A stretch of DNA of 64,000 bases from Achatina immaculata. Its lineage: Eukaryota > Mollusca > Gastropoda > Stylommatophora > Achatinidae. Where the stretch lies: contig CM019715.1 of the NCBI GenBank assembly GCA_009760885.1, positions 23,711,642 through 23,775,641 of the forward strand, in the 5' to 3' direction. Below are positions 42,871-54,084 of this stretch, piece by piece. Under the pieces are notes generated by a model. It saw only the letters and a program-made list of their open reading frames with translations. It was not told where the DNA came from and ran no database searches. Within the stretch, counting starts at the first letter, position 1, and every line of letters starts with the position of its first letter. The position numbers were made by a program, and so were the translations under genes.

Positions 42871-45800
42871 GAATGACAATAATACAGTGTTATGCACCCA
42901 CGAATGATGCAGATGATGATGTGAAAGACGACTTCTATCACCAACTACAACAAATCATCAACAAAGTCCCTAAACACGACATCCTAATTGCTATGGGGGA
43001 CTTCAATGCTAAGGTAGGGAAGGATAATACCGACGTTGAAAAAGTGATGGGGAAAGAAGGAATTGACATGGTTAATCAGAATGGAGAAAGATTAATTGAA
43101 ATATGTCTAACAGAGAGCATGGTCATTGGAGGCACAATATTCCCACACAAAGAGATACATAAAACAACATGGATATCTCCAGATGATAGAACTAGAAACC
43201 AGATAGACCATTTTTGTATTAGAAAGAATTACAGAACATCTCTCATGGATGTAAGGGCTTATAGGGGTGCAGATGTCAACAGTGATCACAACCTGTGCAT
43301 AGGGAAAATAAAATTAAAATTGAAAAGTCAACACAAGAAATCAGTACACAGAAAGATAAACATCCACAGCCTACAAGAAGAAAATACTAACATTAATTTC
43401 AATCAGGAACTTGCCAATCATTCCAAAACACCCAGTGAAGTTGAGGAGATAGGTATAGATGAGTTATGGAATTCTTACAGCACAGCCATAATCACAGCAG
43501 CAAAAGTAAGCGCTGGATTGGAAAAACCAAATAGAAAAGCATGGATATCAGATAAAACATGGAAGTATATACATGAAAGACGAGCAGTCAAATTAAACAT
43601 GTTGAATGCAAAAGCAGATCATGAAAGAGATTCGGCAAAAGCAAAATACAAAGACATAGACAAGAAAGTAAAAAGTTCAGCTAGAAGGGATAAAAGAGAA
43701 TACATAGACAATATGGCGAAAGAGGCAGAAAAAGCAGCAAAAACAGGAGACAGCAGAACTTTATATAACATACAAAAGAGGCTAACAGGTACTATTACAT
43801 CTAAAGAAAGACCAATCCTTAGCAAAACTGGAACACTATTAACATCAAATAAAGGCCAAAAGCAAAGATGGGCTGAACACTTCCAAAAAATACTCAATCG
43901 ACCACACACAAAAGAATTGTTAAACCTTGAAACTGACTTACCAGCCCCACAACTAAATGTCAATCTAGATGAAATTAAATTGCATGAAATTGAAACAGCA
44001 GTGAATTTAATGGCTAACAACAAAGCTGCAGGTGAAGATGAAATAACAGCCGAGATGCTAAAAGCTATCAATAGTGACAACATGAGACAACTACAGAGAA
44101 TGTTTAACAAGATTTGGAAAGAAGAAAAGGTCCCTTCTAATTTCAATCAGGAACTTGCCAATCATTCCAAAACACCCAGTGAAGTTGAGGAGATAGGTAT
44201 AGATGAGTTATGGAATTCTTACAGCACAGCCATAATCACAGCAGCAAAAGTAAGCGCTGGATTGGAAAAACCAAATAGAAAAGCATGGATATCAGATAAA
44301 ACATGGAAGTATATACATGAAAGACGAGCAGTCAAATTAAACATGTTGAATGCAAAAGCAGATCATGAAAGAGATTCGGCAAAAGCAAAATACAAAGACA
44401 TAGACAAGAAAGTAAAAAGTTCAGCTAGAAGGGATAAAAGAGAATACATAGACAATATGGCGAAAGAGGCAGAAAAAGCAGCAAAAACAGGAGACAGCAG
44501 AACTTTATATAACATACAAAAGAGGCTAACAGGTACTATTACATCTAAAGAAAGACCAATCCTTAGCAAAACTGGAACACTATTAACATCAAATAAAGGC
44601 CAAAAGCAAAGATGGGCTGAACACTTCCAAAAAATACTCAATCGACCACACACAAAAGAATTGTTAAACCTTGAAACTGACTTACCAGCCCCACAACTAA
44701 ATGTCAATCTAGATGAAATTAAATTGCATGAAATTGAAACAGCAGTGAATTTAATGGCTAACAACAAAGCTGCAGGTGAAGATGAAATAACAGCCGAGAT
44801 GCTAAAAGCTATCAATAGTGACAACATGAGACAACTACAGAGAATGTTTAACAAGATTTGGAAAGAAGAAAAGGTCCCTTCTAATTGGAAGAAGGGAATC
44901 ATTGTTAAAATACCAAAAAAGGGCAACCTTAGTGACTGTAACAACTGGAGAGGAGTAACCTTAATATCAGTTGTGTCAAAAGTATTTTGCAAAGTCATTT
45001 TGAATAGATTCAAAGATATAGTGGATACTGCAATGAGAGAAGAACAAGCAGGATTTCGAAAAGGGAGAAGCTGTCTCGACCAGATCTTTACTCTCAGAAT
45101 AATACTTGAAGAACATATTGAAAAGCAGAAACCATTAATACTGAATTTCATAGATTTTAAGAAGGCATTTGATAGCATACACAGAGATTCATTATGGAGA
45201 ATTTTATGTCTATATGGAATACCATCTAAAATTGTCAACATCATTAAGGACTTATACAATGGATATGGTTGTGCAGTCAAGACAGAAGAAGGGATGAGCG
45301 AATGGTTCCACATTGAAACAGGCGTGAAACAAGGATGTATACTGTCTCCTTTACTTTTTGGGATTACAATAGACTTCATAATGAAAAAATGATGCACAGG
45401 TAACACAAGTATTGACTGGGTACATGGGACCCAACTAGAAGATCTTGATTTTGCTGATGACATAACTCTTATCAGTAATAATGTGAATTCCATGCAAGAA
45501 AAAACAGATAGCCTATCTTCACTGGCTAGCAAAATAGGACTTGAAATTAACAAAGACAAAACAAAAATAATGAAAATTCCCATCAATCAAAATGGAAAAA
45601 TACACATAGAAGGGACAGAAATTGAAGAAGTCAATCAATTTGCATACCTTGGCAGCTACATAGACCAGGATGGTGACACTAGAAAGGAAGTTAGGATCAG
45701 AATTGCAAAAGCAGCATCAATCTTCAAGAATCTTGAGAACATATGGAATTCAAAAGTTATAAGCACAAAAACCAAGTTAAGACTATTCAATTCAAATGTA

Positions 45801-46221
45801 ATATCCACCCTCATTTATGCATGTGAAAGCTGGAAAACAACTAAAGAAATAGAAAAGAAATTAGACTCTTTTGAAAACAAATGCCTAAGGAAAATACTCG
45901 GCATCAAGTGGAATGAATTCAAGAACAATGCAGAGATAAGACAGATGACTGAACAACAACCAGTCTCACGGGTGATCAGGAAAAGGAGATGGACATATGT
46001 TGGTCACTTGATGAGAAGAAATGAGCAGAGAATATCCAAAACAAGCTATGAAGTGGAACACAACAGGCCGAAGAAAAAGGGGTAGACCGCGTGAAACTCT
46101 GAAGAGGACATTATTAAGAGAGGCCAAGTTAACAGGCATAAAATCCATTGTTGAGGTTGAAAGACTCGCCGAAGACAGGACAAATTGGCGAACTACTTTG
46201 CGAGCCCTATGTGACGTCTAA
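42495..46221 (+). pseudogene. RTE-like LINE family 1, near-complete endonuclease/reverse transcriptase ORF
   Basis: This is a single-ORF non-LTR retrotransposon protein; it would nick DNA and reverse-transcribe its RNA at the nick. Endonuclease: FWNVRTM (31-37), SEMRW (61-65), QCYAPTND (131-138), GDFNAK (168-173), SDHN (263-266). Residues 300-548 are repeated in frame as 549-796. Polymerase: AGFRKGRSC (852-860), FIDFKKAFDS (885-894), GVKQGCILSP (943-952). A TGA at codon 966 (45390-45392) stops the frame at 965 residues. The same frame continues with LDFADDITL (catalytic FADD, 986-989) to 46085, then shifts near 46035 to the RKRGRPRETLKRTLL and LRALCDV ending. Without the duplication the protein would be about 990 residues, the usual RTE size. 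The start follows the leader and equals that of the partial copy. Confidence 0.92.
43394..44881 (+). repeat. 744-bp in-frame tandem duplication inside the LINE ORF
   Basis: TAATT occurs at 43394, 44138 and 44882 and defines two 744-bp copies (43394-44137, 44138-44881). 744 is 248 codons, so the frame is kept. The translated copies look identical. The repeated part is the linker between the endonuclease and polymerase plus the start of the polymerase (NFNQELANHS to KEEKVPSN), including NNKAAGEDEITAEML, a conserved polymerase entry motif. The protein would thus have two copies of that motif. Confidence 0.95.
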
Positions 46222-46499
46222 CGGCACGGGAAGGATATAAGATATATAAGATGGCCAGGGAAAATAGTGAGGGAGCGTGTTATCGTTATTGTCTTATGGA
46301 TTAGTGTATGTTGTGCAGTATCGTCTCCTGCCATGATCTCCACGTGTGCCTCCCTTAAGTTGTGTAAGTTGTCATATGTCTAATATGTGTTTTATGTGAA
46401 TTTAAAATTGTAAGTTTTGTGGTAAAAAGTAGTGCACGTTGATTTTATGTTATGAAGTGAACTTGAAATGTGGTGAACTTGATATGTTTTCAGCGTTAT

Positions 46500-47150
46500 A
46501 TAAAAGTTATATAGAAGGCACAGATATTGAAGAAGGCAATCAATTTGCATACCTTGGCAGCTACATAGACCAGGATGGTGACACTAGAAAGGAAGTTAGG
46601 ATCAAATTGCAAAAGCAGCATCGATCTTCAAGAACCTTGAGAACATATGGAATTCAAAAGTTATAAGCAAAAAAAAAAACAAGTTAAGACTATTCAATTC
46701 AAATGTAATATCCACCCTCATTTTTGAATGCGAAAGCTGAAAAACAACTAAAGAAATAGACAAGAAATTAAACTCTTTTGAAAACAAATGCCTTAGAAAA
46801 TACTCTGCATCAAGTGGAACGAATTTAAGAATATTGCAGAGATAAGACAGATGACTGAACAACAACCAGTCTCATGGGTGATCAGGAAAAGGAGATGGAC
46901 ATATGTTGGTCACTTGATGAGAAGAAATGCTCAGAGAATCGTAAAACAAGCTATCAAATGGAACACAACAGGCCAAAGAAAAAGAGGCAGACCACGTGAA
47001 ACTGTGAAGAGGTCATTGTTAAGAGAGGCCAAATTATCAGGCATAAAATCCTTTGATGAGGCTGAAAGACTCACCGAAGACAGGAAAAATTGGCGAACTA
47101 CTTTGCGAGCCCTATGTGACGTTTAACGGCACGGGAAGGAGATAAGATAA
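46500..47150 (+). mobile_element. RTE-like LINE family 1, second 3' fragment
   Basis: It begins at IEGTDIEEGNQFAYLGSYID and extends to LRALCDV at 47126 with frameshifts near 46605, 46670-46680 (A-run), 46740 and 46800. The 91-codon tail piece 46851-47126 is open. It ends CGGCACGGGAAGGAGATAAG with a (GATAA)n tail. It lies about 280 bp downstream of the near-complete copy in the same orientation. It carries many more lesions, so it is an older insertion. Confidence 0.85.
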
Positions 47151-48354
47151 GATAAGATAGAAGAAGTTAAGAATGTGTATAATCAATCATCAATATTTGA
47201 TCGTGCCATATTGATATGTTGATTAACTGCATTGCTATTGAAATTACTATTGCTGTGTTATGAGGTAGGTGCACATTGAAACTTTATCATGTTGCCATTG
47301 GTGTGTTGAGCTTGCTCTAACCGTCACTAACGTGAGCTCATCCACTTTTTAAATCATTAATCATGTATTCTGTGTCATATGTAAATGGTGAATGTTCAAT
47401 GAATTTATGTGCATTCATACTTCTTTTTTGTGTTCACGATTCATACATAGAAATGTCACAATTTTTCATTTATGTTGACTGTAATTCATAGATTTTGATG
47501 AAGTGAGTTTCACATTTCATTTGAGTATCATTTTTGTGGTGGTCAAGCGCAGCCATGAGAGCTGCGTGATTTGATTATTGATTTTCATGAGTTAGTAGAA
47601 GTAGAAATGTTCGCTGAGTGATTTTGATTGTAACTCATGAGTTTGCTGATGTAAGATGGCTTTGTGAAGAATATATTACTGAACATTAGTGCGATTTTCA
47701 CAAGATTGAGGCCTTCTGATGAAGAAGGCCCATTTAGGGTGTATGTATAGTTAAATAGGAGAGTGACATAAAGTGACAGTTATTTTGTCGTGTAGTTTTG
47801 AATTCATGAAGTGTTTAACCTTTCTGGTGATATGTTCTTGTTCGTGATGCTACAGTTTTCATGGTTCTCAGATGCCGTTCGTCCCGTGTAATATGTTTTA
47901 CGTTTGTGATTTAAATGATCATACATTTTCCTTGATCTCCATGTAGTCACGCGCTATTGATTATGTATGTGAAAATGTGCTATGAGAAAGTGTCTACTCT
48001 TCCTATGGGTACATTTCACTGGTAAGAAGTGAGACACAGATGAAAAAGGTTAGAACCTGGGTGTTATATTTGGAGGGGTGCAGTTTTTGGGGTTCCATGT
48101 ACTACTGTACGCAATTATGGGAAAGAAACATTTTCATATTCATATATAAGTTTAAAGCAAATACCCCGTATATTCTACAAGGTCACACGATATCACTGCT
48201 ACTTAATAGTGAGCAGGGAAAGCCGTCCTGTGCTAGGTCAGTAGTGAGCAAAGAAACAAATAACTTGGTAATATTTTAGTAAATATTGACAAACAGCTCA
48301 TCTTTCAAAACGTTGACATATCTCACAAGTAGCATGTGAAATTCACACCAACAT
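47151..48354. other. No gene recognised
   Basis: This is unique AT-rich sequence with a second copy of the 38.14-kb dispersed repeat at 47815-47893. A 79-codon frame (48040-48279) has no motif. Confidence 0.4.
47815..47893. repeat. Dispersed repeat of unknown type, copy 2
   Basis: ATGTTCTTGTTCGTGATGCT followed by ACAGTTTTCATGGTTCTCAG is alignable to 38136-38216 in the same orientation. No terminal structures were seen. Confidence 0.5.
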
Positions 48355-48548
48355 AGCAAAACAGGCACTGACATGGAATGCTCAAGGAAATAGAAAACGA
48401 GGAAGACCTAGACTTACTTGGAGAAGAGAAGTTATGACAGTGTTCAGAGACAAGGGATACACATGGAAGGAAGCAGAGAATAACTCCAAGAACATGGATG
48501 ACTGGAGAACTTTTATCCGTGGCCTGTATTCTCAAGGGAGTGAAAGGC

Positions 48549-48584
<36 letters not shown>

Positions 48585-48585
48585 A
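48355..48585 (+). mobile_element. LINE C-terminal fragment of a third RTE-like lineage
   Basis: The plus strand encodes KQALTWNAQGNRKRGRPRLT, WRREVMTVFRDKGYTWKEAE and NMDDWRTFIRGLYSQGSERR, followed by a (GAT)n tail (48551-48584). The WN.QG.RKRGRP..TWRR...W..A....WR....GL pattern is the ending of a common invertebrate RTE-like group, different in sequence from families 1 and 2. The stretch is open but only about 60 codons long. Confidence 0.75.
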
Positions 48586-48924
48586 TTCACTGGTATCCGT
48601 TTCGCTTCCCTGTCTTTTGGAAACAGCAGTGATAACAAAATCCAAAATACGAGCACAAAATAACAAGTCAGATCTTCGCAGTCACGTTTTCTCTTTGTTT
48701 CAGAACGTGCAAACAAAGTAATAAGTATTTGATGTTAAAGGGGACTGAATCTAAAAGCAGCTTCTTAGACTGAGAACGAAAGAAACATACACGCAGGAGG
48801 AAATATCTACGTTAAAAATATAGGAAAAAATTGTTATGCAATTACAAAACAAACAAATAAAATTTTCTCTTGTCAGACATCATTTTGGAGCCAGCACCAC
48901 ATTGAATTACATAGAGAGAAATTC
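48586..48924. other. No gene recognised
   Basis: This is unique sequence between a LINE tail and a GA-rich tract. Confidence 0.4.
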
Positions 48925-49205
48925 AATGAGAGACAGACAGAAAGAGAGAGAGAGATAGAGAGAGAAGGTAATGAATGAACAGACGAACTTTATTTTCAGA
49001 GGATTAAGATTTGGGCCCGCAGGCCTATCTGACATTCTGCCGTTCAGAGAGAGAAAGAGAAAGAGGGAGCGACAGAGAGAGAGAAAGAGACAGAGAGAGA
49101 AAGAGAAAGAGAGAGAGAAAGAGACAGAGAGAGAAAGAGACAGAGAGAGAAAGAGGGAGAGACAGAGAGAGAAAGCAAGAGAGAGAAAGAGACAGAGAGA
49201 GATCA
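48925..49205 (-). mobile_element. CR1-type LINE 3' tip flanked by GA microsatellite
   Basis: At 48975-49052, AACTTTATTTTCAGAGGATT, GGGCCCGCAGGCCTATCTGA and CATTCTGCCGTTCAGAG form the reverse complement of the CR1-type tip (compare 54100-54170). GA-rich simple sequence lies on both sides, with a long (GA/GAAA/CAGA)n run at 49047-49203. Overlapping frames here are low-complexity and not genes. Confidence 0.65.
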
Positions 49206-49276
49206 GATTTACATAAAAAAACAAAGAAATGACTTACAATAATCAATATTTCTCCTCCTGCAAAGTTTCGTGATCT

Positions 49277-49435
49277 GACCAGGACAAATAACGTTATTTC
49301 ATGTCTGAATGACCAGGACAAATAACGTTATTTCATGTCTGAATGACCAGGACAAATAACGTTATTTCATGTCTGAATGACCAGGACAAATAACGTTATT
49401 TCATGTCTGAATGACCAGGACAAGTAACGCTACTT
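49277..49435. repeat. 34-bp minisatellite, about 5 units, with palindrome
   Basis: The unit is GACCAGGACAAATAACGTTA plus TTTCATGTCTGAAT. It contains the perfect 12-bp palindrome AATAACGTTATT. The last unit is diverged (AAGTAACGCTACTT). Confidence 0.9.
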
Positions 49436-50284
49436 CGAGGCTGAGTGTACCAGTTCTCCCAAACGTTCGCCATGCCGTCTGGAATAACTTAACTCCCCCT
49501 AACGACTCGAATCCCTCCACTAGATCCTGCAGATATTATCATGACCCAATTCCCCTGTATAACATAACAGATATTACGCATCAATTATCATTACGGGTTT
49601 TATTAAATGCCAGCCAAAAAAAAAAAAGCAGGCCATCCTAAAGAACACTTATGTTTATCTGAAAAGAGTAAACTACGTCCTGAGAAGTTATGGCTGAACA
49701 TTCCTGTACATTTTTGGAAACTGTAAAGTAATGTTTTAACCTAGTTCACCTGTTATTTTCGTAGCGCCCCACACATTTAAGAGATCTGGCGGTATCTGGC
49801 GCCTGGACTGACTGGGAAGGTGGTGTCTCGTTACAAAACGAGAAGCTGTTTTAACGTAATTGAGAGAATATTCCTGCCCAAGATCTTGGTTCCGCTGATG
49901 TGTTAAAAGTCGCTGGCATTAACTGGGGGAATTATGGATACATATCTTGTATGTTCTAACTTTTCTTTAGAAATGTTTAACTCCAAACTTATTATGAATT
50001 TACCTTCTAAATCTTCACTTTAACAAAAATCAAAGGAAAATGTTAATTTTAGTCACTCCATTCACGAAAATTGTTAAAATTTACGATAGGGCTGTTATCA
50101 ATTCGATTTTACGTAATTTCATCTCGACCAGTTTATGTTTCCATTTAACACGCATTACGGCTTTGTTATCTCTTTAGTGTACTTATGTTAACCTGTTCTG
50201 TGAAGACCAAAGTCGAAATATCGGTGTATTGTCTTCTTTTTGTAAAGTAAGGAAATTTTTTTGTAAAATAAGGAAATTCCTATG
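49436..50284. other. No gene recognised; diverged Penelope-type box
   Basis: At about 50200-50235 the sequence GTGAAGACCAAAGTCGAAAT then ATCGGTGTATTG resembles the 3' box of the fold-back elements. The rest is unique. Confidence 0.35.
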
Positions 50285-50500
50285 CTTCTATAGATGGACT
50301 ACACCTGGACGTGTCCTATGCTTCTATATATAGACTACACCTGGACGTGTCCTATACTTCTATATATAGACTACACCTGGACGTGTCCGATGCTTCTATA
50401 TATAGACTACACCTGGACGTGTCCTATGCTTCTATATATAGACTACACCTGGACGTGTCCTATGCTTCTATATATATATATATAGACTACACCTGGACAT
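50285..50500. repeat. 36-bp minisatellite, 6 units
   Basis: The unit is GACTACACCTGGACGTGTCC plus TATGCTTCTATATATA. The last unit has an expanded (TA)n. 36 being a multiple of three, two 12-residue peptide repeats stay open and are incidental. Confidence 0.93.
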
Positions 50501-50504
50501 GTTT

Positions 50505-50580
50505 CTTCTAACAGCCCAGACCAGGCGTAAATGGAGAGCCCTTGTTGATGGCCTATGTTCCACACAGGGTTAAAGAAGAC
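50505..50580 (+). mobile_element. LINE C-terminal scrap
   Basis: The plus strand encodes RRKWRALVDGLCSTQG, the stereotyped ending of RTE-like proteins (DR..WR.LV.GLC). Only about 20 codons remain. Confidence 0.45.
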
Positions 50581-50649
50581 AAGGAAGAAAAGAAGGAATG
50601 ACAGCTAAGATGTATGCTTTTATTGCTTATAAGTTACTTTCTCTGTCTC

Positions 50650-50830
50650 TTCCACTCACTCACTCACTCACTCACTCACTCACTCACTCACTCATTCACT
50701 CACTCACTCACTCACTCACTCACTCACTTACTCACTCACTCACTCACTCACTCACTCACTCATTCACTCACTCACTCACTTACTCACTCACTCACTCATT
50801 CACTCACTCACTCATTCACTCACTCATGCC
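50650..50830. repeat. (CACT)n tetranucleotide microsatellite, about 180 bp
   Basis: CACT repeats with interspersed CATT and TACT variants. The His/Ser/Leu/Thr frames here are artefacts of the repeat. Confidence 0.95.
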
Positions 50831-51454
50831 TATGCACACACACAGTCTCATTAACACACACCCACACTTTAACCCACATAGCACTATCACGGCGCCACCT
50901 GAAGCTAGACAACACCTGGGGCCACTGACGTCACACCTAGCAACATATAACGTGTGACATGCCAGACAAGACCCTGAGATTATCAAATCCAGACTTTACA
51001 GCTATTCTCCATAAACCAGCAGGTTGGTCGTCAGCTCCAAGCGATAGACCACTCGTGGCTGCAGCCGTGCACGTGATGACCTGCACGTTTCGTTGTGGAA
51101 ACGGCCGGTGTCAAATATCCTGAGACGTTGATCGAATCTCTCTTGACCATGGTTCCCTTGGGGTTTTTCTAGGGTGTTATATGATAAAAGCGTGTATGCG
51201 AGGAGCAAGTAATTTGCCAGTTCTTTTTCCTTATATACTTTTTAATGTACTAAAAGCCAGTCTGCACTGGGTGAATAAAGGCTTAGCTAAGACGATGCTA
51301 TAAGAACAGATATCTCACAGGAAAAACAACAACCCAGCAATGCAAGTTATGGAAGACTGTGCAAGTACTGGGAAGACAATATGAGAGTATTGTAGCAGAT
51401 AAAGATACTACACAGAAGAAAGCAGGAGAATGAAGATAGTGTAAAGAAATCGAG
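50831..51454. other. No gene recognised
   Basis: This is unique sequence. Short minus frames (51002-51208, 51298-51489) have no motif. Confidence 0.4.
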
Positions 51455-51788
51455 CAATGGTTCTCAGTCTTTTTACAGTCAACAACCACTTTTCCAGGTG
51501 CATGTTATGTTTAAGACCACTGTCTTTTATAAAATATAGCAGTGTCATGAACTCTTCATTGTTTGCATTCAATAGAGAGTATCTAATACTAAACCAAAAC
51601 GCATTCTCGGACCACCTGACTGTATATCATTGACCACTTGTCCGCGAACCATATGATTATACGTCTCAGACCTTTTGTTTTCTGCGGACCTCCTGATAAT
51701 GCATCACGGACCGCTTGTTGTACGTAGATCATCTGATAATGTGTAACGGACTATTTGTTGTCCACGGACCAGAGTTTGAGAACTACTG
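51455..51788. mobile_element. Degenerate hAT-like non-autonomous element
   Basis: The left end CAATGGTTCTCAGTCT and right end AGTTTGAGAACTACTG are inverted and resemble the hAT terminus CAGTGGTTCTCAAAC. Internal GGACCACCTG, GGACCTCCTG and GGACCGCTTG motifs recur. No matching 8-bp flank duplication was found, so it is old or one end is not original. It abuts the Penelope-like fragment. Confidence 0.45.
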
Positions 51789-51792
51789 AAAC

Positions 51793-53100
51793 ACCTGTTT
51801 GCTTTACACCTCTTCCCATCCTGAGGCCTGTAAAACTCCATCCCATATTCCCAACTCCTCCGTCTTCGCCGCATATGTCAGGATAATTTGGACTTTATAG
51901 ATCAGTCCAACAAGTTATTAGAATTTTTCCGTCATCGCCACTACCCAGAAAGGGTCCTTCGTAAAGCCTTCAACCGTATCCAACTAGTGAGCCGCAAAGA
52001 AATATTCAGGAAAAAGCCTGTTACTCCATCTGACAGAGTTAAGTTAGTGCTGCCTTTCCACCCGCACGGTCAGATGGTTAAGAAAATTCTTTATCGTTAT
52101 CTGCCGATAATCCAACTCGACTCCGACACTCGTGACATTTTCTCTGATCCACCCCTATTGGCATACAGACGAGAGCCAAACCTTAAGGACATCCTCGTCC
52201 ACAGCCACTTGAAGCAGAGCCTTACATATGTTGGCACCAGAAAATGTAACCGCCCCCGCTGCGTTACCTGCTCTGTAGTTTGGGAAACGAAAACAATCAC
52301 CTTTCCCAAAACTATCCTCGCTCTTCATGAGGGATTCACATGCGAGTCCCGAAATGTAATATATGTCATCGTTTGCAAAAGATGCAGGATAACATATATC
52401 GGTGAGACTGGCCTCAGATTAGGGGACCGCATGCAAAAACATCTGTACGACATCACCCAGCATGCTTCGAAACCAGTCCCAAATCATTTCAATGGCCCCA
52501 ACCACAGAGGCAAATCTGATTTTCTGGTAACAGCCATTAAACAATGTCACGCAGATGACACAAGCCGCCTGGCACTTGAGAACCGCTGCATTCAAAATTA
52601 TGGGACGCTGGAACCACATGGGTTAAACTCGCTGTTTAGTTACACGTAACATCATCTTCTTCAATCATTATAGTACCTCTCCACTAAATCCACCCCTTCT
52701 TACTTTTCAAACTTCCTCACAGCATCACTCTGCAACCCTGCCATTGCAACCTCTCTTCCCCAATCACCTGTTTCAATTTCTCCTAGCTAGGCCAGTAGTG
52801 CGTCACTCTCTCTCCCCTCCCCGGTTCCCCATCCACCACCCCCAGTTACAACCCACCGACCACATGTCACAGGTCTCTATTTAAACAATTTCCACGTCCT
52901 ACCAGATCCATTCCTGACACACACGGCCGGACAAGCCACACCTTGCAATTTACAGCTAACTACTCCTTTAAAAACAATTTTTTTAAACAGTATTCATGTG
53001 AATCTATACTTTATCTCCTCTCTCTCTATTTCTTCGTCCTGTATGTTTTATATGATTAAGGCTCACGCCGAAACGTCACAACTTTGTAATCGTTAAGTAA
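51793..53100 (+). mobile_element. Penelope-like element, 5'-truncated
   Basis: The element runs from YTSSHPEACKT codons at about 51808, with a frame change into SIPYSQLLRLRRIC near 51838. It includes the GIY-YIG endonuclease frame and a 450-bp 3' region. Near 53062 it carries AAGGCTCACGCCGAAACGTC, the box shared in altered form with the fold-back elements. The reverse transcriptase core is missing. The 3' part contains AATAAAGC at 53099-53106, which could serve for polyadenylation. Confidence 0.75.
51838..52649 (+). CDS. Penelope-like GIY-YIG endonuclease region (partial, 5'-truncated)
   Basis: An open frame of about 270 codons starts upstream with YSQLLRLRRICQD. Numbering from LDFIDQ at 51888: the connector NKLLEFFRHRHYPERVL (9-24), a cysteine cluster C120, C125, C128 in RKCNRPRCVTC (likely metal-binding), GFTCES (149-154), and the GIY-YIG core NVIYVIVCKRCRITYIGETG (156-175). 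YIG is intact at 170-172, arginine follows in LRLGDR, and the candidate catalytic glutamate is in LALENRC (228-234). GIY-YIG nucleases cut target DNA for Penelope-like retroelements. No stop interrupts the domain, but there is no reverse transcriptase in frame upstream. The fragment has no natural start codon (TTG or inside a larger polyprotein), so it is unlikely to be expressed alone. Confidence 0.78.
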
Positions 53101-53464
53101 TAAAGCTGCTCCTACTTTTTTCCGATTTTATACATACTGAAAAAGAGGATGGGATTAAACAACTCAGAAAGTGAAAGGATATGAAGGAATGAAAGATGTG
53201 TAGAACGTAATAAAAAATGATTAATAGATAAAAGATAATGTGAGAAATAGAAGATATAAGAAATGGTGATCAGAGAGAAAGCGATGTGCGAAATAGACAG
53301 AAGATAACAAAAAAGATTAAAAGAGAGGATATGATGTGATGAATAGAAAGAAGACACAAGAAAGTTATTAACAGAGGGGAAATGAAAATATGAGATACAT
53401 AGAAGATTCATTAAAGATTAGAGATTAGACAAAAATGTAAATATGAGGAAAAGAGAGTGAACAG

Positions 53465-53505
<41 letters not shown>

Positions 53506-53632
53506 ATGAGAATCAGAAATAGAAAGGGAATGTCAAAGGGACAGTAATAAAGAGAAAAACACAGAGAGCAAAAGAGAGAGAGAGAGAGAGAACGAGAGAA
53601 AGAGAGAGAGAGAAACTAATAATTTTGTTAAA

Positions 53633-53672
<40 letters not shown>

Positions 53673-54084
53673 GAGAGAAGGGCTGTAATTAAAGTGAGAA
53701 CAGAGAGAAGACTGAAAAAAAAACTGTGAAGGTAGAAATTATTTCACGATATGTAGTAATGAAAACAACAGAACAAATGATACGTTAAAAAATGTAGTGA
53801 AAGGATAAGAACTACTGTTAGTTTCATAACAAGACAAAAGTGAGGAAAACACAGAAGACAAAACAGGAGGTAGGAAAAGACGGTTACTTTAATAAACAGA
53901 CAAAAGTCTGGGAGACAGAAGACAAAAAGAGGAGAAAAGAGCAGAGCATTGAAAGACTGAGAGAAAGAAATATAATATTTGCTAATGATGTTACAATATA
54001 TTGTAATACATTTAGATGTTATAGCAGGAAATACAGCTAAAAGATAAAGCTGGAAAGAGATGAGAGAGAGAGAGAGAGAGATGG
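53101..54084. other. GA- and CA-rich simple sequence, no gene
   Basis: Purine-rich DNA with (GA)n at 53470-53500, 53575-53615 and 54064-54080, and (CA)n at 53634-53665. Frames on the minus strand (53112-53411, 53744-54163) are phenylalanine/serine/leucine-rich by composition only. Confidence 0.6.

Noticed and set aside
44363..45586. 407-codon minus-strand frame opposite the LINE
   Set aside because: It is the antisense shadow of the LINE ORF and has no matching domain.
50598..50957. Histidine/serine/threonine-rich protein
   Set aside because: It is created by the (CACT)n microsatellite.
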